This document shows positions 15,409 to 22,488 of a DNA stretch of 64,000 bases, piece by piece (position 1 is the stretch's first letter; the number at the start of each line of letters is the position of its first letter). The stretch is taken from the NCBI RefSeq assembly GCF_024584805.1, contig NZ_CP075715.1:4226526-4290525 (forward strand), in the 5' to 3' direction. Both the position numbers and the translations under genes were made by a program. The DNA is from Streptomyces sp. FIT100 (GTDB taxonomy: Bacteria > Actinomycetota > Actinomycetes > Streptomycetales > Streptomycetaceae). The notes beneath the pieces are model-generated. The model worked only from the letters and a program-made list of their open reading frames with translations, did not search any database and was not told the DNA's origin.

Positions 15409-15579
15409 CGTTCCCACCTGGCCCTTCCGTCATCCTTGATCGCCATACGTCGCGTATTCACGTTTTCGCGTGTTTTCACGCTTTCGTGCTTTACGGGAAC
15501 GATGGCACGGTGGAAGTCGCCGTAGCCGCAGGCCGCGCCGGGCGCCAGGGCGATGTGCCCGCGGGGTGGACGCACCATA

Positions 15580-15600
15580 GTTGAGTCGGGTCGACTCAGC
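15580..15600. promoter_or_regulatory. HspR operator (HAIR), distal copy of the dnaK promoter
   Basis: GTTGAGT, seven bases, ACTCAGC is a near match to the HAIR consensus CTTGAGT-N7-ACTCAAG, with one mismatch at each outer end. It lies 52 bp upstream of the second HAIR, that is five helical turns, and brackets a TTGACT box at 15605-15610. Confidence 0.75.
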
Positions 15601-15631
15601 TCTGTTGACTCGTTGGGGCCAGTGATGCATC

Positions 15632-15652
15632 CTTGAGCCAGTTCCACTCAAG
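15632..15652. promoter_or_regulatory. HspR operator (HAIR), proximal copy of the dnaK promoter
   Basis: CTTGAGC, seven bases, ACTCAAG differs from the HAIR consensus at a single position. It ends 23 bp before the dnaK start and so lies where RNA polymerase begins transcription, fitting repression by HspR, the last gene of the operon. Confidence 0.88.
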
Positions 15653-15675
15653 TCAGTCCCACTGGAGGAATTGAA

Positions 15676-17544
15676 ATGGCACGTGCGGTCGGCATCGACC
15701 TGGGCACGACTAACTCCGTCGTCAGCGTTCTGGAGGGCGGCGAGCCCACCGTCATCACCAACGCCGAGGGCGCCAGGACCACGCCGTCCGTCGTCGCCTT
15801 CGCCAAGAACGGTGAGGTGCTCGTCGGCGAGGTCGCGAAGCGTCAGGCGGTCACCAACGTCGACCGGACCATCCGGTCCGTGAAGCGTCACATGGGCACG
15901 GACTGGAAGATCGAGCTCGACGGCAAGACCTTCAACCCGCAGCAGATGTCCGCCTTCATCCTGCAGAAGCTGAAGCGGGATGCCGAGGCGTACCTCGGTG
16001 AGAAGGTCGCGGACGCGGTCATCACCGTCCCGGCGTACTTCAACGACTCCGAGCGCCAGGCGACCAAGGAGGCCGGTGAGATCGCGGGCCTCAACGTCCT
16101 GCGCATCGTCAACGAGCCGACGGCCGCCGCGCTCGCCTACGGCCTCGACAAGGACGACCAGACGATCCTCGTCTTCGACCTCGGTGGCGGCACCTTCGAC
16201 GTGTCCCTCCTGGAGATCGGTGACGGCGTCGTCGAGGTGAAGGCCACCAACGGTGACAACCACCTCGGTGGCGACGACTGGGACCAGCGCGTCGTCGACT
16301 ACCTGGTGAAGCAGTTCGCCAATGGCCACGGCGTCGACCTGTCCAAGGACAAGATGGCCCTCCAGCGCCTCCGCGAGGCCGCTGAGAAGGCCAAGATCGA
16401 GCTGTCCTCGTCCACCGAGACGACGATCAACCTGCCCTACATCACGGCGTCCGCCGAGGGCCCGCTGCACCTGGACGAGAAGCTCACGCGCGCCCAGTTC
16501 CAGCAGCTCACCGCCGATCTGCTGGACCGCTGCAAGACGCCGTTCCACAACGTCATCAAGGACGCCGGCATCCAGCTGTCCGAGATCGACCACGTCGTCC
16601 TCGTCGGTGGCTCGACCCGTATGCCGGCCGTCGCCGAGCTCGTCAAGGAGCTGACCGGCGGCAAGGAGGCCAACAAGGGAGTGAACCCGGACGAGGTCGT
16701 CGCCATCGGCGCCACCCTCCAGGCCGGTGTCCTCAAGGGTGAGGTCAAGGACGTCCTGCTCCTCGACGTGACCCCGCTGTCCCTCGGTATCGAGACCAAG
16801 GGCGGCATCATGACCAAGCTCATCGAGCGCAACACCACGATCCCGACGAAGCGCTCCGAGATCTTCACGACGGCCGAGGACAACCAGCCGTCCGTGCAGA
16901 TCCAGGTCTACCAGGGCGAGCGCGAGATCGCGGCGTACAACAAGAAGCTCGGCATGTTCGAGCTGACCGGCCTCCCGCCGGCCCCCCGCGGCGTGCCGCA
17001 GATCGAGGTCTCCTTCGACATCGACGCCAACGGCATCATGCACGTGACCGCGAAGGACCTCGGCACCGGCAAGGAGCAGAAGATGACCGTCACCGGCGGC
17101 TCCTCGCTCGCCAAGGACGAGGTCGACCGGATGCGCCAGGAGGCCGAGCAGTACGCGGAGGAGGACCACCGCCGCCGCGAGGCCGCGGAGACCCGCAACC
17201 AGGCCGAGCAGCTCGTCTACCAGACCGAGAAGTTCCTCAAGGACAACGAGGACAAGGTCCCGGGCGAGATCAGGACCGAGGTCGAGACGGCGGTGACCGA
17301 GCTCAAGGAGAAGCTGAAGGGTGAGTCCGCCGAGGGCGACAACACGGCGGAGATCCGCACCGCCACCGAGAAGGTCGCGGCCGTCTCCCAGAAGCTCGGC
17401 CAGGCCATGTACGCCGACGCGCAGGCCCAGCAGGCCGCGGGCGGCGCCGGTGACGGTTCAGCCCAGCCCTCCGACAGCGCTGACGACGTCGTGGACGCCG
17501 AGATCGTCGACGACGAGAAGGACCAGAAGGGTGGCGCTGCCTGA
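15676..17544 (+). CDS. dnaK: Hsp70 chaperone DnaK
   Basis: This 622-residue ATP-driven chaperone of the cytosol binds exposed hydrophobic segments. ARAVGIDLGTTNSVV at the N-terminus is the phosphate-1 motif, LVFDLGGGTFDVSLLE at about 162-177 phosphate-2 and VVLVGGSTRMPAV at about 307-319 the adenosine motif. The interdomain linker is DVLLLDVTPLSLG at about 358-370, followed by the substrate-binding beta domain. The C-terminal lid ends in an acidic disordered tail DAEIVDDEKD. GGAGGAATTGAA is the ribosome site. It is first in dnaK-grpE-dnaJ-hspR under two HAIR operators. Confidence 0.98.
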   Translation: MARAVGIDLGTTNSVVSVLEGGEPTVITNAEGARTTPSVVAFAKNGEVLVGEVAKRQAVTNVDRTIRSVKRHMGTDWKIELDGKTFNPQQMSAFILQKLKRDAEAYLGEKVADAVITVPAYFNDSERQATKEAGEIAGLNVLRIVNEPTAAALAYGLDKDDQTILVFDLGGGTFDVSLLEIGDGVVEVKATNGDNHLGGDDWDQRVVDYLVKQFANGHGVDLSKDKMALQRLREAAEKAKIELSSSTETTINLPYITASAEGPLHLDEKLTRAQFQQLTADLLDRCKTPFHNVIKDAGIQLSEIDHVVLVGGSTRMPAVAELVKELTGGKEANKGVNPDEVVAIGATLQAGVLKGEVKDVLLLDVTPLSLGIETKGGIMTKLIERNTTIPTKRSEIFTTAEDNQPSVQIQVYQGEREIAAYNKKLGMFELTGLPPAPRGVPQIEVSFDIDANGIMHVTAKDLGTGKEQKMTVTGGSSLAKDEVDRMRQEAEQYAEEDHRRREAAETRNQAEQLVYQTEKFLKDNEDKVPGEIRTEVETAVTELKEKLKGESAEGDNTAEIRTATEKVAAVSQKLGQAMYADAQAQQAAGGAGDGSAQPSDSADDVVDAEIVDDEKDQKGGAA

Positions 17545-18239
17545 TGACGGAGGAGACCCAGGGCTTCGACGAGAAGCCTGACGTCCCCTCCGGCGCCACT
17601 CCGGACGAAGCGGCGCAGGCCGCCTCCCCCTCCACGGAGGGGGCGGCCCCGGCCGGGGACGCGGCACAGAACGCGCATCAGGCTGCCCAGGCAGCGCAGG
17701 CGGGTGCGCAGTCCGCCGGCCTGACGGCCCAGCTGGACCAGCTCCGTACGGCGCTCAACGAGCGCACGATGGACCTCCAGCGGCTCCAGGCCGAGTACCA
17801 GAACTACCGCCGTCGTGTGGAGCGGGACCGGATCACGGTCAAGGAGATCGCCGTCGCGCAGCTCCTGACCGAGCTCCTGCCCGTCCTGGACGACATCGGC
17901 CGTGCCCGCGAGCACGGCGAGCTGGTGGGCGGCTTCAAGTCGGTGGCCGAATCGGTGGAGACGGTCGCCGCCAAGATGGGCCTTCAGCAGTTCGGCAAGG
18001 AGGGCGAGCCCTTCGACCCGACGGTCCACGAGGCCCTGATGCACTCGTACGCGCCGGACGTCACCGAGACGACCTGTGTGGCGATCCTGCAGCCGGGCTA
18101 CCGGATCGGCGAGCGCACCATCCGCCCCGCGCGGGTCGCGGTCGCCGAGCCCCAGCCGGGTGCGGCACCTGCGGCGCCCGCGGCGCCGAAGGACGAGCAG
18201 TCGGCCGACGAGGAGAGCGGTGGCCCGGGCGAGGGCTGA
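17544..18239 (+). CDS. grpE: Nucleotide-exchange factor GrpE
   Basis: The 231-residue dimeric partner releases ADP from DnaK. The start overlaps the dnaK stop (TGATG). A long Ala/Gly/Pro-rich acidic N-terminal extension of ~60 residues precedes the coiled coil (TAQLDQLRTALNERTMDLQR). The core EYQNYRRRVERDR and the C-terminal beta wing with FDPTVHEALMH follow, then GYRIGERTIRPARVAVAEP. The tail is Ala/Pro-rich and acidic. Family length is usually 180-230, so it is at the long end because of both disordered ends. Confidence 0.97.
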   Translation: MTEETQGFDEKPDVPSGATPDEAAQAASPSTEGAAPAGDAAQNAHQAAQAAQAGAQSAGLTAQLDQLRTALNERTMDLQRLQAEYQNYRRRVERDRITVKEIAVAQLLTELLPVLDDIGRAREHGELVGGFKSVAESVETVAAKMGLQQFGKEGEPFDPTVHEALMHSYAPDVTETTCVAILQPGYRIGERTIRPARVAVAEPQPGAAPAAPAAPKDEQSADEESGGPGEG

Positions 18240-18284
18240 CGTGATCGGTTGCGTACGAGGACGTGTCCGAGAGGAGGGACGTCG

Positions 18285-19472
18285 ATGAGCACGAAGGACT
18301 TCGTGGAGAAGGACTACTACAAGGTTCTCGGCGTCCCCAAGGACGCGACCGAGGCCGAGATCAAGAAGGCGTACCGGAAGCTCGCCCGTGAGTACCACCC
18401 GGACGCCAACAAGGGCGACACCAAGGCCGAGGAGCGCTTCAAGGAGATCTCCGAGGCCAACGACGTGCTCGGCGACCCCAAGCGGCGCAAGGAGTACGAC
18501 GAGGCGCGCGCCCTGTTCGGCAACGGTGGCTTCAGGGCCGGCGGTCCCGGCGCCGGCGGCACGTTCAACTTCGACCTGGGCGACCTCTTCGGAGGCGCTC
18601 AGGCCGGGGGCGGCGGCGCCGGTGGTGCCGGTGGCTTCGGCGGCGGGCTCGGGGACGTCTTCGGCGGACTGTTCAACCGCGGCGCCGGGGCGGGCGCCCG
18701 CACCCAGCCGCGCCGCGGCCAGGACATCGAGTCCGAGGTGACGCTCAGTTTCACCGAGGCGGTGGACGGGGCCACGGTCCCGCTGCGGATGTCCAGCCAG
18801 CAGCCCTGCAAGGCGTGCTCGGGAACCGGCGACAAGAACGGCACGCCGCGGGTGTGCCCGACCTGCGTCGGCACCGGCCAGGTCTCGCGCGGCGGCAGCG
18901 GTTCGTTCTCGCTGACCGACCCGTGCCTGGACTGCAAGGGCCGCGGTCTCATCGCGGAGAACCCGTGCGAGGTCTGCCACGGCAGCGGCCGCGCCAAGTC
19001 GTCCAGGACCATGCAGGTCCGCATCCCCGCCGGGGTGAGCGACGGCCAGCGGATCCGGCTGCGCGGCAAGGGCGCCCCGGGCGAGCGCGGCGGCCCGGCC
19101 GGCGATCTGTACGTCGTCGTCCACGTCGACTCGCACCCGGTCTTCGGGCGCAAGGGCGACAACCTCACCGTCACGGTGCCGGTCTCCTTCACGGAGGCGG
19201 CGCTCGGCGGCGAGGTGAAGGTGCCGACGCTCGGCGGGTCCCCGGTCACGCTGAAGCTGCCCGCCGGCACTCCCAACGGGCGCACGATGCGCGCCCGCGG
19301 CAAGGGTGCCGTCCGCAAGGACGGCACCCGGGGCGACCTCCTGGTCACCGTCGAGGTCGCGGTGCCGAAGGACCTCGGCGACGAGGCGCGTTCGGCCCTG
19401 GAGGCATACCGGAAGGCGACTGAGGGCGAGGATCCGCGGGCAGAACTGTTCCAGGCTGCGAAGGGAGCGTGA
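18285..19472 (+). CDS. dnaJ: Type I DnaJ co-chaperone
   Basis: This 395-residue protein stimulates DnaK ATPase. ATG 18285 follows GAGGAGGGA; longer in-frame starts are rejected. The J domain at ~9-75 includes the HPD motif (EYHPDANKGD, an intact HPD). A Gly/Phe-rich linker at ~85-140 is followed by four zinc knuckles CKACSGTG, CPTCVGTG, CLDCKGRG and CEVCHGSG, then the two substrate-binding C-terminal beta domains. It is the operon-borne DnaJ1-type copy; most streptomycetes also have a second dnaJ elsewhere, not seen here. Confidence 0.97.
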   Translation: MSTKDFVEKDYYKVLGVPKDATEAEIKKAYRKLAREYHPDANKGDTKAEERFKEISEANDVLGDPKRRKEYDEARALFGNGGFRAGGPGAGGTFNFDLGDLFGGAQAGGGGAGGAGGFGGGLGDVFGGLFNRGAGAGARTQPRRGQDIESEVTLSFTEAVDGATVPLRMSSQQPCKACSGTGDKNGTPRVCPTCVGTGQVSRGGSGSFSLTDPCLDCKGRGLIAENPCEVCHGSGRAKSSRTMQVRIPAGVSDGQRIRLRGKGAPGERGGPAGDLYVVVHVDSHPVFGRKGDNLTVTVPVSFTEAALGGEVKVPTLGGSPVTLKLPAGTPNGRTMRARGKGAVRKDGTRGDLLVTVEVAVPKDLGDEARSALEAYRKATEGEDPRAELFQAAKGA

Positions 19473-19476
19473 CACG

Positions 19477-19941
19477 ATGGACGGCCGACGTCGACAGCCG
19501 GGATTCGGTGGCAGGGCCTACGAACTCACCGACGAGACGCCGGTGTACGTCATCTCGGTGGCGGCCCAGCTCTCCGGCCTGCACCCGCAGACGCTGAGGC
19601 AGTACGACCGCCTCGGCCTGGTCTCCCCGGACCGGACGGCCGGCCGTGGCCGCCGTTACTCGGCCCGCGACATCGAACTGCTCCGCCAGGTGCAGCAGTT
19701 GTCGCAGGACGAGGGCATCAACCTGGCCGGTATCAAGCGCATCATCGAGCTGGAGAACCAGGTCGCGGCGCTCCAGGCGCGCGTCGCCGAGCTCTCGGCG
19801 GCGGTGGAGGGCGCGGCGGTGGCGATGCAGCAGCGCGAGGCGCAGGTGCACGCCTCGTACCGGCGCGATCTGGTGCCGTACCAGGACGTGCAGCAGGCGA
19901 GCGCGCTGGTCGTGTGGCGGCCGAAGCGCGGCGAGCAGTAG
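19477..19941 (+). CDS. hspR: HspR, MerR-family repressor of heat-shock genes
   Basis: This 154-residue autoregulator starts at ATG 19477, four bases after the dnaJ stop, with AAGGGAG upstream. The MerR winged helix is YVISVAAQLSGLHPQTLRQY followed by DRLGLVSP and RRYSARDIELL at ~24-75. A leucine-rich coiled coil follows at ~90-125 for dimerisation. In streptomycetes HspR binds HAIR sites with DnaK acting as co-repressor, which links the operon's own product to its repression. HAIR sites in this window are at 15580, 15632 and 22363. Confidence 0.97.
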   Translation: MDGRRRQPGFGGRAYELTDETPVYVISVAAQLSGLHPQTLRQYDRLGLVSPDRTAGRGRRYSARDIELLRQVQQLSQDEGINLAGIKRIIELENQVAALQARVAELSAAVEGAAVAMQQREAQVHASYRRDLVPYQDVQQASALVVWRPKRGEQ

Positions 19942-19978
19942 GACGCCCGAGGCAGCCCGAGGCAGCAAGGCAGTTCGT

Positions 19979-20014
19979 CCGAAGGGCCCGGTGCACGGCA
20001 CCGGGCCCTTCGGC
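19979..20014. terminator. Strong terminator of the dnaK operon
   Basis: CCGAAGGGCCCGGTGC pairs perfectly with GCACCGGGCCCTTCGG around a 3-nt ACG loop. It separates hspR from the converging LuxR-type regulator gene. Confidence 0.93.
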
Positions 20015-20034
20015 ATGTCACCGGGTGCGGGCGC

Positions 20035-21015
20035 TCAGCTGTCCTGCTCCAGGATTCCGGACCGGGCGATGAGGAAGCCGAGTTGCGCCCGCGAACCGCT
20101 GCCGAGGCACGAGGCCAACTTGGCGATGTGGGCGCGGCAGGTGCGGACGTTCATGCCGAGGCGGCGGGCGATGGCCTCGTCGACGAGGCCCTCGACGAGG
20201 AGCCGGGCGATGGCGCGCTGCACGCCGCTGATGCCGTTCACGTTGGGCTCGTACGTCACGGGGTCGTCGAGCGGTATCGCCTGCATCCAGAACTGGTCGA
20301 AGACACCGACGAGATACTCGACCAGGCCCGGGTGGTGGAGTTCGAGCGCGACCTGGCGGTCCCGGCTGGCCGGGACGAACGCGACCTTGCGGTCGACGAT
20401 GATCAGCCGGTCGATGATCTCCTCCAGCGTGCGCACCTCGACCTCGGGCCCGATCCGTTCCAGATAGGCCAGTGTGATCGGCTGATGGCGGGCGGTGTGC
20501 TGGTAGAGCGTGCGCATCGTGATGCCCCGGCCGAGCAGCGGCCTGACCCTGCGCAGCGCTTCGCCGAAGGTGGCCGCGCTGCGCCCGCTGCCCGGCTGCA
20601 CCGTCAGCAGCTCCGACGTGCACTCGGCGACGACGCGGTCCAGGCTGGCGTTGATCCGGGGGAGCCCTTCGAGCACGGTTATCGCGTGGGTCGTCGAGGG
20701 GTCCTGCGCGCTGATGGTCATGAATGGCTCAAACGCGTCGGACAGTTCTACGGTGAGCCGTCTACGCTCCTGGATTTCGTTCTCTATCGGCAGCAGCAGC
20801 TGGGCCAGTGCCGCGGAGGGCGGAACCGGGCGGAGCCACTGGGCGTCGTCGGGGTCGGGACGGAGCAGGTCCAGGTCGATCAGGCAGGGCGCGGAGGCCA
20901 CCTCCGTCCGGGCGATGCGCCCGGTCCGCAGTGCGCTCGCGTAGAGCCGGGAGCCGGCCTCGCACAGCTCCGCATGTGTATGAGGGTGCCCCTGATTGTC
21001 CCGTTCCGACCGCAT
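20035..21015 (-). CDS. LuxR-type regulator with TrmB-like sensor region, divergent to the DPGW peptide gene
   Basis: This 326-residue transcription factor starts at ATG 21015, chosen because GGGGGTG precedes it. Residues 1-150 are helical with no recognised domain. Residues ~155-245 (MRTLYQHTARHQPITLAYLE; DRLIIVDRKVAFVPASRDR; LVEYLVGVFDQFW) resemble the phospholipase-D-like sensor part found behind TrmB and many streptomycete LuxR-like regulators. The C-terminal ~60 residues hold a LuxR/GerE helix-turn-helix (IARLLVEGLVDEAIARRLGM, then VRTCRAHIAKL). It is transcribed away from 21146 across a 130-bp gap, so it probably controls that operon and itself. The ligand is unknown. Confidence 0.78.
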   Translation of the reverse strand: MRSERDNQGHPHTHAELCEAGSRLYASALRTGRIARTEVASAPCLIDLDLLRPDPDDAQWLRPVPPSAALAQLLLPIENEIQERRRLTVELSDAFEPFMTISAQDPSTTHAITVLEGLPRINASLDRVVAECTSELLTVQPGSGRSAATFGEALRRVRPLLGRGITMRTLYQHTARHQPITLAYLERIGPEVEVRTLEEIIDRLIIVDRKVAFVPASRDRQVALELHHPGLVEYLVGVFDQFWMQAIPLDDPVTYEPNVNGISGVQRAIARLLVEGLVDEAIARRLGMNVRTCRAHIAKLASCLGSGSRAQLGFLIARSGILEQDS

Positions 21016-21145
21016 CTGTACACCCCCAGGCTTTTGCAATACAGGAACATGATGCATTGGGCGAGTGGTGGAAACGTGGAGAGTGAGCCATCGTCATGGC
21101 TGCGGGGGAGCCGTAGGAATCACCTTCAAGTGAGGTTGCTCGGTC

Positions 21146-21427
21146 ATGGCCAAGAAGCTCATACGCACCGTAGTCGGTGTCGCGCTCTTTGCTGCTGCGG
21201 CGGTGGGAGTGGCGGCGTCGGCCGAGGACCCCGGGTGGGGGCTGGGTACGCAGGTGACCACGGCGGCGCCTGACCCGGGCTGGGAAATGCCGGACCCGGG
21301 CTGGGAGCTCGCACCGCAGACGGTTCAGGGCGACCCGGGCTGGGGAAGCGTGCCGCGCACGCTCCCGGATCCTGGCTGGGGAGCGGCTCCGGCCGCGGAC
21401 CCGGGTTGGGGGTCCGCGCAGGCATGA
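21146..21427 (+). CDS. Secreted peptide precursor with six DPGW repeats
   Basis: This is a 93-residue precursor. Residues 1-26 are a classic Sec signal (MAKKLIRTVVGVALF, then an AAAAVG-rich core and ASA cleavage site). The mature 67 residues carry DPGW six times: EDPGWG, PDPGWE, PDPGWE, GDPGWG, PDPGWG, ADPGWG. Spacers of 5-15 residues are rich in Ala, Thr, Pro and Gly. There is no Cys and no membrane anchor. GTGAGG lies ~10 bases upstream of the ATG. The stop overlaps the next start (ATGA). I know no named family; an extracellular signal, ligand-binding or coat peptide is possible. The divergent LuxR regulator makes a signalling role attractive but this is inference. Confidence 0.7.
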   Translation: MAKKLIRTVVGVALFAAAAVGVAASAEDPGWGLGTQVTTAAPDPGWEMPDPGWELAPQTVQGDPGWGSVPRTLPDPGWGAAPAADPGWGSAQA

Positions 21428-21741
21428 CGGTTCCCGAGGATCCTCGTTTCCGCCGTGAGATGGCGACCGCGTACCGCTCCGGGTGGCATTTCATCGACCT
21501 CGTCACGGCGGTGCCGCACCGTGGCGATTCGTTGATGGTCACCCTCCTCGGCGAACCGGTCGTGATCAACCGCGGTGACGACGAGGAGATCCGCGCGTAC
21601 CGGTGCCTCCGGAGGCCCCGCGGGGCTCCGCAACCCGTTCGCTGTGCCATCAGGTACGGCATGATCTTCGTCAATCTCGACCAGCGCGACCACCAGCTGG
21701 TCGAACCGCAAACCACCACCGCCACCCCCCGCAGTGCCTGA
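21424..21741 (+). CDS. Short protein resembling a degenerate Rieske domain
   Basis: The 105-residue protein is translationally coupled to the DPGW gene by ATGA. The start MTVPEDPRFRREMATAYRSG, then GDSLMVTLLGEPVVINRGDD and YGMIFVNLD, resembles the N-terminal part of Rieske ring-hydroxylating oxygenases. However, the CxH...CxxH cluster motif is absent: the equivalent of CxH is CLR, and about 60 residues that normally hold the second half are missing. It therefore probably cannot bind a 2Fe-2S cluster. It may be a remodelled fold that has acquired a new role with the peptide, or a decayed gene kept by coupling. No signal peptide is visible. Confidence 0.6.
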   Translation: MTVPEDPRFRREMATAYRSGWHFIDLVTAVPHRGDSLMVTLLGEPVVINRGDDEEIRAYRCLRRPRGAPQPVRCAIRYGMIFVNLDQRDHQLVEPQTTTATPRSA

Positions 21742-21783
21742 GCGGTTCCCCCGTCGTTCAAGATCGCTCAGGTACTTCCCCCA

Positions 21784-21828
21784 CACAGCGGCGCCATCGT
21801 GGACCTGAAACACGATGGCGCCGCTGTG
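21784..21828. terminator. Long perfect hairpin terminator
   Basis: CACAGCGGCGCCATCGTG pairs along 18 bp with CACGATGGCGCCGCTGTG around a 9-nt loop. It lies between the DPGW operon and the converging F420-type oxidoreductase gene, where a bidirectional terminator is expected. Confidence 0.9.
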
Positions 21829-21899
21829 CTGTGCGCGCACAGCACGGGCGCTGCTCCGGCCCGGCTCCGGCGCTGCTCCGGCCCCGGCAGGGGCGCGAC

Positions 21900-22313
21900 T
21901 CAGGCGCGGCCCATCGCACGGGTAAGCGCGATCTCGATGACCACCCGGTCCGGGTTCGGGGCCGGGGTGCGGCCGTAGCGCTCCGCGTAGCGCGCCACCG
22001 CGTCCGCGACCGCCTCCGGGTCCGTGCGGACCGTGGCGCGGCCCTCCAGCGTCGCCCAGCGGCCCTTGTCCACCTGGCAGACCGCCACCGGGGCCGGCTC
22101 CGGGGCGGCTGCCAGGATGTTCGCGACCTTGCGGCTGTGCTTGTTGGTGATGACGCGGGCGATGCCCCGCTCGCCGCCCTCCGGGTCGTACGTGACGCCC
22201 ACCGCGACGACGTGCGGGGTGCCGTCGGGCCGCGGGGTGGTCAGGGTGCACATGTGGTACTCCCGCCAGAAGCTGAGATACGACGGGTCCGGGCTGCGCG
22301 GATCGATGGCCAT
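21900..22313 (-). CDS. PPOX-class flavin/F420-dependent oxidoreductase
   Basis: This 137-residue protein adopts the split-barrel pyridoxamine-phosphate-oxidase-like fold. Its features are FWREYHMCTLTTPRPDGTPH near the N-terminus, VAVGVTYDP, a middle RVITNKHSRKVANI helix and the closing strand GRATVRTDPEAV. Small proteins of this size in actinobacteria usually bind F420, sometimes FMN or heme; the cofactor cannot be fixed from sequence alone. The ATG at 22313 is the natural family start. It is divergent from clpB with 159 bp between, including the HAIR site. Confidence 0.8.
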   Translation of the reverse strand: MAIDPRSPDPSYLSFWREYHMCTLTTPRPDGTPHVVAVGVTYDPEGGERGIARVITNKHSRKVANILAAAPEPAPVAVCQVDKGRWATLEGRATVRTDPEAVADAVARYAERYGRTPAPNPDRVVIEIALTRAMGRA

Positions 22314-22362
22314 GCCCTGGAACCTACCGCCGGAGCTGCCCGTTTAGTAGCCCTGGATGGAC

Positions 22363-22383
22363 CTTGAGTGGAATAGACTCAAC
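22363..22383. promoter_or_regulatory. HspR operator (HAIR) of clpB
   Basis: CTTGAGT, seven bases, ACTCAAC matches the HAIR consensus at all but the final base. It includes a TTGAGT that could act as -35 box, followed by TACGCT at 22390-22395. HspR repression of clpB is established in Streptomyces. Confidence 0.9.
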
Positions 22384-22422
22384 TTTGTGTACGCTGGACG
22401 AGTCATGGACAGAGGAGGCGTC

Positions 22423-22488
22423 ATGCAGCAGTACGACGCCGCTCAGACGCAGCTGAGGAGGAGAGACCGCACGTGGACGCCGAGCTGA
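22423..22488 (+). CDS. Possible 21-codon leader ORF overlapping the clpB start
   Basis: An ATG at 22423 has an excellent ribosome site (GAGGAGGCGTC). It encodes a 21-residue peptide (MQQYDAAQTQL, then an Arg-rich stretch ending WTPS) and stops at 22488, sixteen bases inside clpB in another frame. An in-frame ATG also exists at 22405. The clpB ribosome site GAGGAGGAGA lies within this ORF, so its translation could influence clpB initiation. No homology is claimed. Confidence 0.4.
   Translation: MQQYDAAQTQLRRRDRTWTPS

Noticed and set aside
17217..19475. 752-codon minus-strand frame over grpE/dnaJ
   Set aside because: Antisense shadow of well-conserved chaperone genes.
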